From positions 4,312 to 68,311 of the forward strand of contig JBGAUW010000025.1 of NCBI GenBank assembly GCA_044228435.1: a stretch of 64,000 bases of DNA, in the 5' to 3' direction. Both the position numbers and the translations under genes were made by a program. Below are positions 24,591 through 33,434 of this stretch, piece after piece. Numbering within the stretch: position 1 is the first letter of the stretch; each line of letters begins with the position of its first letter. The notes under the pieces were generated by a model. The model was not told where the DNA came from. It saw only the letters and a program-made list of their open reading frames with translations, and ran no database searches. Origin of the DNA: Bog-950 sp044228435. Lineage in GTDB: Bacteria > Bacteroidota > Bacteroidia > Chitinophagales > LD1.

Positions 24591-25643
24591 TTAGTTCCAC
24601 AATTGCTTATAGTGATCATCAACCCCGGTGCAGTAACCGGCAAAGGCATTCACCCAATCAGGTGAAGTATTAAGACATGGTATGCGCACAAACACTTCTC
24701 CTCCGCCTTGCATAAACGTTTCTTTTCCGCGGTCGTCCATTTCTTCTAAAGTCTCAAGGCAATCCGCTACAAAGGCCGGGCACAAAACCATCAGTTTTTT
24801 TATGCCACGTTTGGGTAGTTCTTCTAACTCTTTATCGGTAAAAGGTTGTATCCATTTATCAGAGCCCAAGCGTGATTGAAAAGAAACAACTACTTTATCA
24901 TTAGGTAAGTTTAGCTTTTCGGCCACTAAGCGGGTAGTAGCTTTAACCTGGTGCTTGTAGCAGGTATCCCACGCCAGCGATTTTATTTCGCAGCAGCTAT
25001 TGCTGCTATAGCAGTGCCCTTTAGTAGTATCTGACTTTTTTAGGTGCCTTACAGGCAAGCCGTGGTAACTAAAAAGAAAGCCATCAAACTTCTGCTTATC
25101 TAAGTAAGGTCTTATGCTTTCAGCTAACGATGAAATGTAAGCGGGGTCGTTATAAAATGGTTTTAGTATGCGCAGTTTTGCTCCTTTTCTTAAAGCCTGT
25201 ATTTCGCCCACAGCATGCTCAAGCGCCGTTTCGTAGGAACTCATAGCATAGTGTGGATACATGGGAGCAATCAATATCTCATCCAATTGAGAAATACTTT
25301 TTTCTAACTCTGCAATTGCATTTGCCGGAGTAGGACTACCGTAACGCATGGCTATCGAAACCGGCATATCTACTTTCTGTTTTACCAGCCCGGCAAAATC
25401 TTCGGTAATTACTTTTAAGGGCGAACCGCGTTCTGTCCATACAGATTTATAAGCCTTTGCCGATTTAGGTGCCCGAAAAGGCGCAATTATTCCTTTAACC
25501 AGTATGCTTCTCCAAATAGCCGGTATATCTATTACCCGCTCATCCATTAGAAATTCGTTCAGATATTCGCGCACATCTTTTACCGCGTAACTATTAGGAG
25601 AACCTAAGTTTATAATAATCAGCCCCCTGTTTTTTTCTTTCAT
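24591..25643 (-). CDS. hemH: Ferrochelatase
   Basis: 350 residues from ATG 25643 (MKEKNRGLIIINLGSPNS); an upstream TTG/ATG-like start at 25679 would add 12 unconserved residues. The active-site histidine lies in FLFSYHGLPVRH near residue 198, followed by the family's SFQSRLGSDKWIQPFTD near 260 and the conserved Glu in DCLETLEEMD near 305. It inserts Fe2+ into protoporphyrin IX to make heme. A cysteine-rich stretch (HCYSSNSCCE) near 216 is notable but of unknown role. It is divergent from hemA, sharing a 156-bp intergenic region. Confidence 0.94.
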   Translation of the reverse strand: MKEKNRGLIIINLGSPNSYAVKDVREYLNEFLMDERVIDIPAIWRSILVKGIIAPFRAPKSAKAYKSVWTERGSPLKVITEDFAGLVKQKVDMPVSIAMRYGSPTPANAIAELEKSISQLDEILIAPMYPHYAMSSYETALEHAVGEIQALRKGAKLRILKPFYNDPAYISSLAESIRPYLDKQKFDGFLFSYHGLPVRHLKKSDTTKGHCYSSNSCCEIKSLAWDTCYKHQVKATTRLVAEKLNLPNDKVVVSFQSRLGSDKWIQPFTDKELEELPKRGIKKLMVLCPAFVADCLETLEEMDDRGKETFMQGGGEVFVRIPCLNTSPDWVNAFAGYCTGVDDHYKQLWN

Positions 25644-25799
25644 GGCGCGAATTTGTTTTGTTATGTTATAGTAACACACCCTGCGTAAAATAGTTTTGTC
25701 ATAGAAGTGTCATTTTTTAGTTTTTGAGTGATTTTAGCACGGCCATTTATCTTGTAAGCATAGTTTTACCCCCGCTAAACGAACATTAGCAGAAATTTA

Positions 25800-26834
25800 A
25801 TGAGAGATAGTGAGCAGCGTTTGGTAGTAACAGGAGTAAATTTTAGAAAAACGGCTTTGGAAGTGCGCAACAAGTTCGCCCTTACAACGGATAATATCAG
25901 GCATATATATACTGACCTGAACTTTGAAAAGCCGAAAGATTTTTTCATCCTTTCTACCTGTAACCGCACAGAAATATATGGTATTACCGATAAGCCGGAA
26001 GCATTAGTAAGCTTTCTTTCGCACTATAGCCATGCGGAAGAAGAGGAGGTTAAGAGCTATACTTTTTCCAAAGAAAACGATGAGGCTATGCAGCATCTTT
26101 TCCAGGTAGCATCGGGGCTCGATTCGCAAATTTTGGGCGACTATGAAATTATAGGGCAGCTTAAAAATGCCTTTGCACTTTCTAAAGCCAACGATTGCCT
26201 TAGCGGATACATGGAAAAATTGGTGAACGCTTCTTTACAAGCCTCGCGGCAGGTGCGCAACTCTACATCTATTTCCGATGGCACCACCTCGGTTTCTTAT
26301 GCGGTAATACAATTGCTTAAGCAGCAAATAGGCGATCAAAACCCTATGAACATTTGCCTGATGGGATTAGGCAAAATAGGTACGCTAACCTTAAAAAACC
26401 TGAAGAGCTATTTGCCCCAGCATAAAATAACCCTTATAAACAGGAACGAAACAAAGGCGCAAATAACAGCCGATGAGTATGGGGTAGCCTTTGCCAAATT
26501 AGATGAGCAGGATGAAGTTCTTCAAAATTCGGATGTGTTAATTGTAGCCACCGGTGCCGACCACCCTATTGTTACCAAAGAGCAAATTGAATCATCGAAA
26601 GTTAAAATACTATTTGACCTCTCTGTGCCATCCAACGTAAGCCCCGAGGTAAGGGCCCTAACGGATTTAAAGTTTTACGACATTGACAGCTTATCGAAAA
26701 TTGTGAACGAAACGATTTCGAAACGCAAAGATCAGGTGCCCTTAGCGCTTGAAATTATTGACGAGCATATAGCCGGCTTTAGGGAATGGGAAAAACGTCG
26801 CGCATTATTTACTAAAGTAGAAAAAGATAAATGA
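25800..26834 (+). CDS. hemA: Glutamyl-tRNA reductase, short form
   Basis: 344 residues; the family is usually about 410-430. The catalytic domain has the active-site Cys in FFILSTCNRTEIYG near residue 50, GLDSQILGDYEIIGQ near 104 and the NADPH motif MGLGKIGTLTL near 188. The protein stops just as the spinal helix begins (FREWEKRRALF), so most of the C-terminal dimerisation domain is missing. The stop overlaps the hemC ATG by 4 nt, so there is no room for it. It reduces Glu-tRNA to glutamate-1-semialdehyde, the first committed step of C5 heme synthesis. First gene of the hemACDEFBL run. Confidence 0.92.
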   Translation: MRDSEQRLVVTGVNFRKTALEVRNKFALTTDNIRHIYTDLNFEKPKDFFILSTCNRTEIYGITDKPEALVSFLSHYSHAEEEEVKSYTFSKENDEAMQHLFQVASGLDSQILGDYEIIGQLKNAFALSKANDCLSGYMEKLVNASLQASRQVRNSTSISDGTTSVSYAVIQLLKQQIGDQNPMNICLMGLGKIGTLTLKNLKSYLPQHKITLINRNETKAQITADEYGVAFAKLDEQDEVLQNSDVLIVATGADHPIVTKEQIESSKVKILFDLSVPSNVSPEVRALTDLKFYDIDSLSKIVNETISKRKDQVPLALEIIDEHIAGFREWEKRRALFTKVEKDK

Positions 26835-27781
26835 CTGCCGGCCACAATATAAAGATAGCCACACGTAGCAGCCCGCTCGCCTTGTGGCAGGCAAATGCTG
26901 TAAAGCAACAATTAGAAGCCAAAGGCAACATATGCGAACTGGTGTTAATTGAAAGCACCGGCGACCTGCAACTAACACAGCCTATTTACCAAATGGGCAT
27001 TACCGGTGTATTTACAAAGCAGTTAGATATTGCCTTAATAAATAAACAGGCAGATATGGCAGTGCATTCGCTAAAAGATGTGCCCACCCAACTGGCAGAA
27101 AACACTTTTTTAGCTGCTGTGTTGCAACGTGGCGCACACGAAGACGTGGTGGTGGTAAAAAACAAAGCAGTGTTAGATGCTTACGATACTACGGCCATTA
27201 TAGCGACCAGCAGTTTACGCCGAAGGGCGCAATGGCTGGCCCGCTACAAAAAACATGCGCCGGTACCTATACGAGGCAATGTGCAAACAAGGCTGCGTAA
27301 GTTTGCTGAAGAAAATGTGGACGCGGTGATTTTTGCAAAAGCCGGCCTTGAGCGGTTAGGCCTGCTTACCGATAACTGCATTACTCTTGACTGGATGTTG
27401 CCAGCCCCTGCGCAGGGAATAATTGGCATAGTGTGCCGCGATGATGACCAAGGCATGAAAGAAATTTGTGCAACAATAAACCACAGGCAGAGCTTTATTG
27501 CCGGGAATGTTGAGCGGGATTTTTTAAGGAATTTACATGGCGGTTGTTCGGTGCCTATTAGCGCGCTGGCACAAGTAAATGGCAACGAACTTTCATTTAA
27601 AGGGGCAATACACTCCTACGATGGTAGCAGGTGCGCAGAGCTTAATTTTTCTGCACCGCTATCCGATTGGGAGGAGATAGGAGAGAGAGCTGCAAGAATG
27701 ATTTTGCAACAACCGCAAGCACAAGACTTAATAGAAGAAATACGAAATACACCGTGGAATGATAAAAGTGCTGTCGACTAA
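26831..27781 (+). CDS. hemC: Porphobilinogen deaminase (hydroxymethylbilane synthase)
   Basis: 316 residues. Family marks are IATRSSPLALWQANAVK near residue 9, VHSLKDVPTQ near 77, SSLRRRAQWLA near 123 and the dipyrromethane-cofactor cysteine in LHGGCSVPISALA near 236. It joins four porphobilinogen units into hydroxymethylbilane. It overlaps hemA by 4 nt and hemD by 23 nt, so translation is tightly coupled across the three genes. Confidence 0.96.
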   Translation: MTAGHNIKIATRSSPLALWQANAVKQQLEAKGNICELVLIESTGDLQLTQPIYQMGITGVFTKQLDIALINKQADMAVHSLKDVPTQLAENTFLAAVLQRGAHEDVVVVKNKAVLDAYDTTAIIATSSLRRRAQWLARYKKHAPVPIRGNVQTRLRKFAEENVDAVIFAKAGLERLGLLTDNCITLDWMLPAPAQGIIGIVCRDDDQGMKEICATINHRQSFIAGNVERDFLRNLHGGCSVPISALAQVNGNELSFKGAIHSYDGSRCAELNFSAPLSDWEEIGERAARMILQQPQAQDLIEEIRNTPWNDKSAVD

Positions 27782-28451
27782 AGTATTAGAACCCGAAACA
27801 TTAAGCTACGCAGCATCATTAGATATGGAGGTGCAATGCAAGGCCTTTATAGAAATAGTGCCATTTGCATTTGAGCTGCAGCCTATACAAGCAGAAACGT
27901 TTGATGCCATTGCCTTTACCAGCTCCAACGCTGTTATCCATTTTTTCAATCAACCGGATGCGGTCAGGCTTTTGGATAACAAGGATATTTTTTCTTTATC
28001 GGGTCGCACCAGCGATGAATTATTGAAAAGAAATATTCAGCCAACCTTCACCGCCATCAATGCCGATTCACTGGCTCGCTTAGTTATAGAAACCCACCTA
28101 ACAAGGTCGGTGTTACATATAGGCGGCAATCTAACATTGGATACGTTAGAACAAAAACTAAAAGCAGCCGGTATTCTATATAAACCGCTTACGGTTTATA
28201 CCACTGTTTTACATAAAGAAATTTTGGTTGATGGCACCTTTGATGCTATACTATTTTATAGCCCAAGCGGAGTAGAAAGTTTTATTACTAACAACAAACC
28301 CGGCAACTCAACTGTTTGTTGTTGTATAGGTGCCACTACGGCTATAGCTTTAAGAGCAAGTTTTGCAGATGCAATAATTGTTTTTCCTAAGCAGCCCACA
28401 CCCGAATCTATGCTGGATGCAATTTCGCTACATTTTAAAACAGGGAGATAA
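27759..28451 (+). CDS. hemD: Uroporphyrinogen-III synthase
   Basis: 230 residues. HemD is poorly conserved, but the order of motifs fits: FDAIAFTSSNAVIHFF near residue 47, HIGGNLTLDTLEQKLKAAGI near 120, VYTTV near 146 and FDAILFYSPSGVESF near 159, then the CIGATTA segment near 188. It closes hydroxymethylbilane to uroporphyrinogen III, the branch point to siroheme (cobA) and heme (hemE). Its position between hemC and hemE, with a 23-nt overlap with hemC, supports the call. Confidence 0.88.
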   Translation: MIKVLSTKVLEPETLSYAASLDMEVQCKAFIEIVPFAFELQPIQAETFDAIAFTSSNAVIHFFNQPDAVRLLDNKDIFSLSGRTSDELLKRNIQPTFTAINADSLARLVIETHLTRSVLHIGGNLTLDTLEQKLKAAGILYKPLTVYTTVLHKEILVDGTFDAILFYSPSGVESFITNNKPGNSTVCCCIGATTAIALRASFADAIIVFPKQPTPESMLDAISLHFKTGR

Positions 28452-28453
28452 TT

Positions 28454-29485
28454 ATGAATACTTTGAAAAACTCATTATTACTGCAGGCCTTGCGTGGCGA
28501 AACTGTTTCGCGTCCACCGGTTTGGATGATGCGCCAGGCAGGCCGCTACCTTCCGCAATATTTAAAACTAAAAGCGAAATACGATTTTTTTACCCGCGTG
28601 GAAACACCGGAACTGGCGTGTGAAATAACCCTACAACCTATTGATACTATCGGTCCCGATGCAGCTATTATTTTTTCAGACATATTGGTTATACCACAGG
28701 CACTTGGTGTAAAGGTATTAATGGAGGAAGGCAAAGGCCCTCTGCTACCCGAAACAATCAGCACGCAAGCAGATATTGATAAACTACAAACTGAAGGCGC
28801 TGCCGAAAGATTGGATTATGTATGCAAAGCAATTTCGCTTACTAAAAGCGAATTAAACGGCCGTGTGCCTCTAATAGGTTTTGCCGGTGCACCATTCACC
28901 ATCCTTTGCTATATGGTAGAAGGTAAGGGCAGCAAAACCTTCGATAAGGCAAAACAGTTTTGTTTTACAAAGCCCGAACTGGCACATCAACTACTGCAAA
29001 AAATTACCGATTCAACTATAGCGTATTTAAAAGCGCAGGTTAAAGCCGGTGCCGACTGTGTGCAGGTTTTTGATAGCTGGAGTGGTATGCTTGCACCTGC
29101 CGATTTCGAAACCTTTGCCCTGCCCTATTTAACTCAAATTTCGGATGCGCTCAGCCCCTTATGCCCGGTAATTTTATTTCCTAAAGGTAGCTGGTATGCA
29201 CTAAAAAAACTAAGCCAGTCGTCAGCATCGGCAGTAGGTATAGATTGGACGATTACCGCAGATTATGCGCGCGCAGAAACCGCTAACACAATTACACTGC
29301 AAGGTAACTTCGACCCCGTTAAGTTGCTTCTACCACCTAAAGAGATTGCACTGGAAGTAAACAAAATGATAAACGCTTTTGGCCCGCAGCGCTTTGTAGC
29401 TAACCTGGGCCATGGTATTTTGCCGCATATACCGGTTGATAATGCCAAAGCATTTGTAGATGCCGTTAAAAACTACAAGGCATGA
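28454..29485 (+). CDS. hemE: Uroporphyrinogen decarboxylase
   Basis: 343 residues with PPVWMMRQAGRYLPQY near residue 21, which holds the substrate-binding arginines, and then FSDILVIPQALG near 75, GFAGAPFTILCYM near 138 and VQVFDSWSGMLAP near 197, which holds the conserved Asp. It removes four carboxyls from uroporphyrinogen III to give coproporphyrinogen III. It starts 2 bp after hemD and overlaps hemF by 4 nt. Confidence 0.97.
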   Translation: MNTLKNSLLLQALRGETVSRPPVWMMRQAGRYLPQYLKLKAKYDFFTRVETPELACEITLQPIDTIGPDAAIIFSDILVIPQALGVKVLMEEGKGPLLPETISTQADIDKLQTEGAAERLDYVCKAISLTKSELNGRVPLIGFAGAPFTILCYMVEGKGSKTFDKAKQFCFTKPELAHQLLQKITDSTIAYLKAQVKAGADCVQVFDSWSGMLAPADFETFALPYLTQISDALSPLCPVILFPKGSWYALKKLSQSSASAVGIDWTITADYARAETANTITLQGNFDPVKLLLPPKEIALEVNKMINAFGPQRFVANLGHGILPHIPVDNAKAFVDAVKNYKA

Positions 29486-30390
29486 TGCGCGCAAGGTTTT
29501 CGGCCTGGATAAAAGAAATTCAAAATGAGATTACCGCTTTGGTAGAACAAGCTGACGGTGAGGAAAAGTTTTTTGAAGACCGTTGGCAACGCGCCGAAGG
29601 TGGTGGTGGCATTACACGCGTTATCCAAAATGGCAAAGTGTTTGAAAAAGGTGGCGTAAACACATCCGAAGTGCATGGAAAAATTACCACGCAGATTCGT
29701 GAACAGCTAAAAGTAGAAGGTGAAGATTTTTTTGCCTGCGGTATTTCGCTGGTGCTTCACCCCTACAGCCCAATGGTGCCCACGGTGCATGCCAACTTTC
29801 GGTATTTTGAAGTTTATGATAAAGAAGGAAAGATTACTGATAGCTGGTTTGGCGGTGGAGCCGATTTAACGCCCTATTATATATTTGAAGAAGATGCCAG
29901 ACATTTTCACCAATGCTTTAAAGATAGCTGCGACCAGTTCGAGGCAGATTTGTATCCCAAATTTAAAACGCAGTGCGATAACTATTTTGTCAATCATCAC
30001 CGCAATGAAGAGCGCAGGGGTATTGGTGGTATTTTTTACGATCACCTTAAACCTACAGGCAGATTTAGCTCCGATGATTGGTTTAGGTTTGCGCAGTTAA
30101 ATGGCGAAGCTTTTATAAAAGCGTACTTGCCGATAGTTGAAAAAAGAAAGAACCTAACATTTACTGAAGAACAAAAACACTGGCAGTTGGTACGCCGTGG
30201 TCGCTATGTAGAGTTTAACCTGATTCATGACAAAGGCACTATATTTGGGCTAAAGAGCAACGGCCGTACCGAAAGTATTTTAATGAGTTTGCCTATGAAC
30301 GTTCGTTTCGAATATAACTTTCAACCCAAACCCGATTCACCGGAAGAAAAGCTGCAAAAGATTTTGAATAACCCTGTTGATTGGATTTAA
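29482..30390 (+). CDS. hemF: Oxygen-dependent coproporphyrinogen III oxidase
   Basis: 302 residues of the HemF family: GGVNTSEVHG near residue 54, HPYSPMVPTVHANFRYFE near 93, the signature WFGGGADLTPYY near 122 and RRGIGGIFYDHL near 179. It converts coproporphyrinogen III to protoporphyrinogen IX and needs O2, so this heme route is aerobic; no oxygen-independent hemN is in the window. The start overlaps the hemE stop by 4 nt. Confidence 0.96.
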   Translation: MMRARFSAWIKEIQNEITALVEQADGEEKFFEDRWQRAEGGGGITRVIQNGKVFEKGGVNTSEVHGKITTQIREQLKVEGEDFFACGISLVLHPYSPMVPTVHANFRYFEVYDKEGKITDSWFGGGADLTPYYIFEEDARHFHQCFKDSCDQFEADLYPKFKTQCDNYFVNHHRNEERRGIGGIFYDHLKPTGRFSSDDWFRFAQLNGEAFIKAYLPIVEKRKNLTFTEEQKHWQLVRRGRYVEFNLIHDKGTIFGLKSNGRTESILMSLPMNVRFEYNFQPKPDSPEEKLQKILNNPVDWI

Positions 30391-30400
30391 ACCCGTGGCT

Positions 30401-31369
30401 ATGAATAGAAGAAACCGCACCTTACGCAACTCGCCTGCCATCCGCGACCTTACCGCCGAAACGGTACTTACAGCTAATGATTTCATTGTTCCACTGTTTG
30501 TAACCGAAGGCAAGGGCATTAAAGAAGAAATCTCCTCTATGCCCGGTTATTACCGCCTAAGCCTCGATCATCTTAAGTTAGAAATAAAAGAACTGTGGTC
30601 GCTTGGATTAAAGAGCGTTTTGCTTTTTGTAAAAGTGCCCGATAATTTAAAAGATGATAAGTGCTCGGAAGCATTGAATAAAAAAGGACTGATGGTGCGC
30701 GCGATACAAGCGGTTAAAGAAACCGAGCCGGGCATGTGCGTAATGACTGATGTAGCCTTAGACCCTTTCTCGCCTTACGGGCATGACGGCCTGGTAAAAG
30801 ATAAAGAAATTGTAAACGATGAAACCGTAAAGGTTTTGGCCGAAATGAGCGTGCTGCACGCATGGGCCGGAGCGGACTTTGTAGCACCTTCGGATATGAT
30901 GGATGGACGGATAGCCGGAATAAGAAAAGCGCTTGAAGAAAGTGGGTACACTAAAACCGGCATATTGGCCTACAGCGCCAAGTACGCTTCGTGCTTTTAT
31001 GGGCCTTTTAGAGATGCGCTTGATAGTGCCCCCGGCTTTGGCGATAAAAAGACTTACCAAATGGATTATCGCAATCGCATAGAGGCGATTAAGGAAGTGC
31101 AGCAGGATATTGAAGAAGGCGCAGATATTGTAATGGTAAAGCCTGCGGGTTCATACCTGGATATTATACGCGAAATAAAAAACTCAGTGCATGTTCCGGT
31201 AGCTGCCTACCAGGTTAGCGGCGAATATGCCATGATTAAAGCAGCGGCAAAAAACGGATGGTTAAATGAAGAAGCGGCAGTGCTGGAAACATTAACCGCC
31301 ATTAAGCGCGCAGGGGCTGATTTGATAGCCAGCTATTTTGCGAAACAATTCGCACAAGGAGTTAGGTAG
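30401..31369 (+). CDS. hemB: Porphobilinogen synthase (delta-aminolevulinate dehydratase)
   Basis: 322 residues from ATG 30401, 10 bp after hemF; an in-frame TTG at 30377 would overlap hemF and is less likely. The two active-site lysines lie in AYSAKYASCFYGPFRDA near residue 190-200 and MVKPAGSYLDIIRE near 246. The metal loop reads TDVALDPFSPYGHDG, with Asp in place of the zinc-binding cysteines, pointing to the Mg/K-dependent class. It condenses two aminolevulinate molecules into porphobilinogen. Confidence 0.96.
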   Translation: MNRRNRTLRNSPAIRDLTAETVLTANDFIVPLFVTEGKGIKEEISSMPGYYRLSLDHLKLEIKELWSLGLKSVLLFVKVPDNLKDDKCSEALNKKGLMVRAIQAVKETEPGMCVMTDVALDPFSPYGHDGLVKDKEIVNDETVKVLAEMSVLHAWAGADFVAPSDMMDGRIAGIRKALEESGYTKTGILAYSAKYASCFYGPFRDALDSAPGFGDKKTYQMDYRNRIEAIKEVQQDIEEGADIVMVKPAGSYLDIIREIKNSVHVPVAAYQVSGEYAMIKAAAKNGWLNEEAAVLETLTAIKRAGADLIASYFAKQFAQGVR

Positions 31370-31408
31370 TTTTTGTCCTTTCACATTTGACCTTTCACTC
31401 TAACACAT

Positions 31409-32692
31409 ATGATAACTAATAGCGAAACTCTTTTCATCCGAGCACAAAAATCTATCCCTGGAGGTGTAAATTCACCAGTAAGGGCTTTTAAACAAGTAGG
31501 GGGTACACCCATATTTTTTAAGTCGGCAAAGGGCGCTTACCTTACTGATGAAGATGGGAACAAGTATATAGACCTGATAAACTCATGGGGGCCAATGATA
31601 TTAGGCCATGCCCACCCTGAGGTGACCAATGCTATTGCAGAACGCTTACCCTATTCAACTTCGTTTGGCGCGCCAACGGAGTTAGAGGTACAAATGGCGG
31701 AGTTAATTATAAGCATGGTGCCCAATGTAGAAATGGTGCGCATGGTTAGTTCGGGTACCGAAGCCTGTATGACGGCTATACGCTTAGCGCGCGGCTACAC
31801 CGGTAAAAACAAAATCATAAAATTTGAAGGCTGCTACCACGGGCACTCCGATGCGCTGTTAGCTAAAGCCGGCAGTGGTTTAGCAACCCTGGATATTCAA
31901 CAGGTTCCGGGTATACCATCGGAGGTGTTGGCCGATACTATTACACTTGCCTTTAATGATATTGCAGCGGTTGAAGCGGCTTTTGCAAAACAAAAAAATG
32001 AAATTGCGGCCATTATTGTGGAGCCCGTGGCCGGTAATATGGGCTGCATACTACCTCAAAACAACTTCCTGCAAGGGCTAAGAGCATTATGCACCGATAA
32101 TAAAGCCGTGCTGATATTTGACGAAGTGATGACCGGCTTCCGCCTGACAAAAGGCGGTGTACAGGAGTTATTGGGTGTACAAGCCGACCTGGTTACCTAC
32201 GGTAAAATTGTGGGTGGCGGTATGCCTGTGGGCGCTATTGCGGGCAGCAAAGAAATTATGAGCCACCTTGCACCGGTTGGTAAAGTTTACCAGGCTGGCA
32301 CCCTTAGCGGAAACCCAGTGGCTATGATTGCTGGCTTCACTACGCTTAGTATTTTGAATAATAATCCGGAATTATATAAGCAACTTGAAACAACTACAGC
32401 GGGCTTAGCACAAAAACTGAATGAGCTAGGAAAGCAAACAAACGTTCCGCTTACTATAAACCATTGCGGCAGTATGATTAGCCTGCACTTTACAGAAAAA
32501 CCGGTAAACAACTTTGCCGATGCAGCAGCAGCGGATAATGAACGTTTCAAAAAGTATTTTCACTTTATGTTGCAACAGGGCATTTACCTGCCACCATCAC
32601 CCTTCGAAACCTGGTTTATCTCTATCGCAATTACTGAAGCAGAGGTAAGTAAAATAGTTGAGGCAACGGAGGCCTTTTTAAAATCACTATAG
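31409..32692 (+). CDS. hemL: Glutamate-1-semialdehyde 2,1-aminomutase
   Basis: 427 residues of the class III aminotransferase family. PGGVNSPVRAFKQVGG near residue 18 and LINSWGPMILGHAHPEV near 56 are specific to HemL. EGCYHGHSDALLAKAGSG near 141 follows, and the PLP-lysine is in VTYGKIVGGGMPVGA near 267. It converts glutamate-1-semialdehyde to 5-aminolevulinate. It is the last gene of the run, 39 bp after hemB. That spacer contains two CCTTTCAC units. Confidence 0.96.
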   Translation: MITNSETLFIRAQKSIPGGVNSPVRAFKQVGGTPIFFKSAKGAYLTDEDGNKYIDLINSWGPMILGHAHPEVTNAIAERLPYSTSFGAPTELEVQMAELIISMVPNVEMVRMVSSGTEACMTAIRLARGYTGKNKIIKFEGCYHGHSDALLAKAGSGLATLDIQQVPGIPSEVLADTITLAFNDIAAVEAAFAKQKNEIAAIIVEPVAGNMGCILPQNNFLQGLRALCTDNKAVLIFDEVMTGFRLTKGGVQELLGVQADLVTYGKIVGGGMPVGAIAGSKEIMSHLAPVGKVYQAGTLSGNPVAMIAGFTTLSILNNNPELYKQLETTTAGLAQKLNELGKQTNVPLTINHCGSMISLHFTEKPVNNFADAAAADNERFKKYFHFMLQQGIYLPPSPFETWFISIAITEAEVSKIVEATEAFLKSL

Positions 32693-32694
32693 CT

Positions 32695-33333
32695 TTATTC
32701 CATTGCCTCCTGTTTCTTCCATTGTTTAGTCTTTTTATCCCAATACTCCCAGGGCTTATTAATAGTTAGTTCTTCATAGGGTTTACGCTCGCTTGTTTTT
32801 TGTTGTGGGTCGTTGGTAGTGCTAAAGGTTATAGTGGTTTCGTACCAATACATACTGGCACCCGGGTTTTCGCTTATTTTCATTTGCGCAACGGCACCGT
32901 TTGGATGAAAGTTTAAATGCGCTATTACAGAATAACTTTTATGCACGTCTTTATGCCGGTAGGTTTCTTCTCCCTGCAAATTATATAGCAGCACCCACCG
33001 TTCACCATTAAGCCATGGTGTTGTTTTAACCGATATACGTTTATTTACATAGTAGTTAAATGCCGTATCGGTCTGCAAAGCCTTAGGGGCTGATTGCCCC
33101 GGTAGGGGAGGGGTTTTCTTTTTTTTATCAAGCTTAACTTTGGTTTTAGCCACAAGCGGCTGTTGTTTTATAGTGCCAGTGGTATCTGCCGCCGGTTGTT
33201 GCACTACAAAAACAGTATCGCGATGCACAATAACTAAGGTGTCGGTTTTTACCGTTACGGGGGAAACATTGGTTGAGCGGTTGCAGCCGGCACAAATCAC
33301 AACAACAAAAATGATATAGAAAACAAAGCGCAT
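32695..33333 (-). CDS. Predicted lipoprotein, unknown function
   Basis: 212 residues. The N-terminal hydrophobic helix ends in a lipobox (VVVICAGC, Cys 17), so it is probably lipid-anchored. A Thr/Val-rich linker and a lysine patch (KTKVKLDKKKK) precede a C-terminal domain of about 110 residues with YYVNKRISVKTTPWLNGERW and HLNFHPNGAVAQM. I do not recognise the family. It is convergent with hemL (2 bp) and divergent from the T9SS hydrolase at 33435. Confidence 0.7.
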   Translation of the reverse strand: MRFVFYIIFVVVICAGCNRSTNVSPVTVKTDTLVIVHRDTVFVVQQPAADTTGTIKQQPLVAKTKVKLDKKKKTPPLPGQSAPKALQTDTAFNYYVNKRISVKTTPWLNGERWVLLYNLQGEETYRHKDVHKSYSVIAHLNFHPNGAVAQMKISENPGASMYWYETTITFSTTNDPQQKTSERKPYEELTINKPWEYWDKKTKQWKKQEAME

Positions 33334-33434
33334 ACTACTTGGTTTTTTGTAGGGTGCAGGTAAGGAGCCAAGTTCATAAAATATTCCGCCATTTTCACAG
33401 AAATTGTATCTTACAACAACTAAACCACACTACT

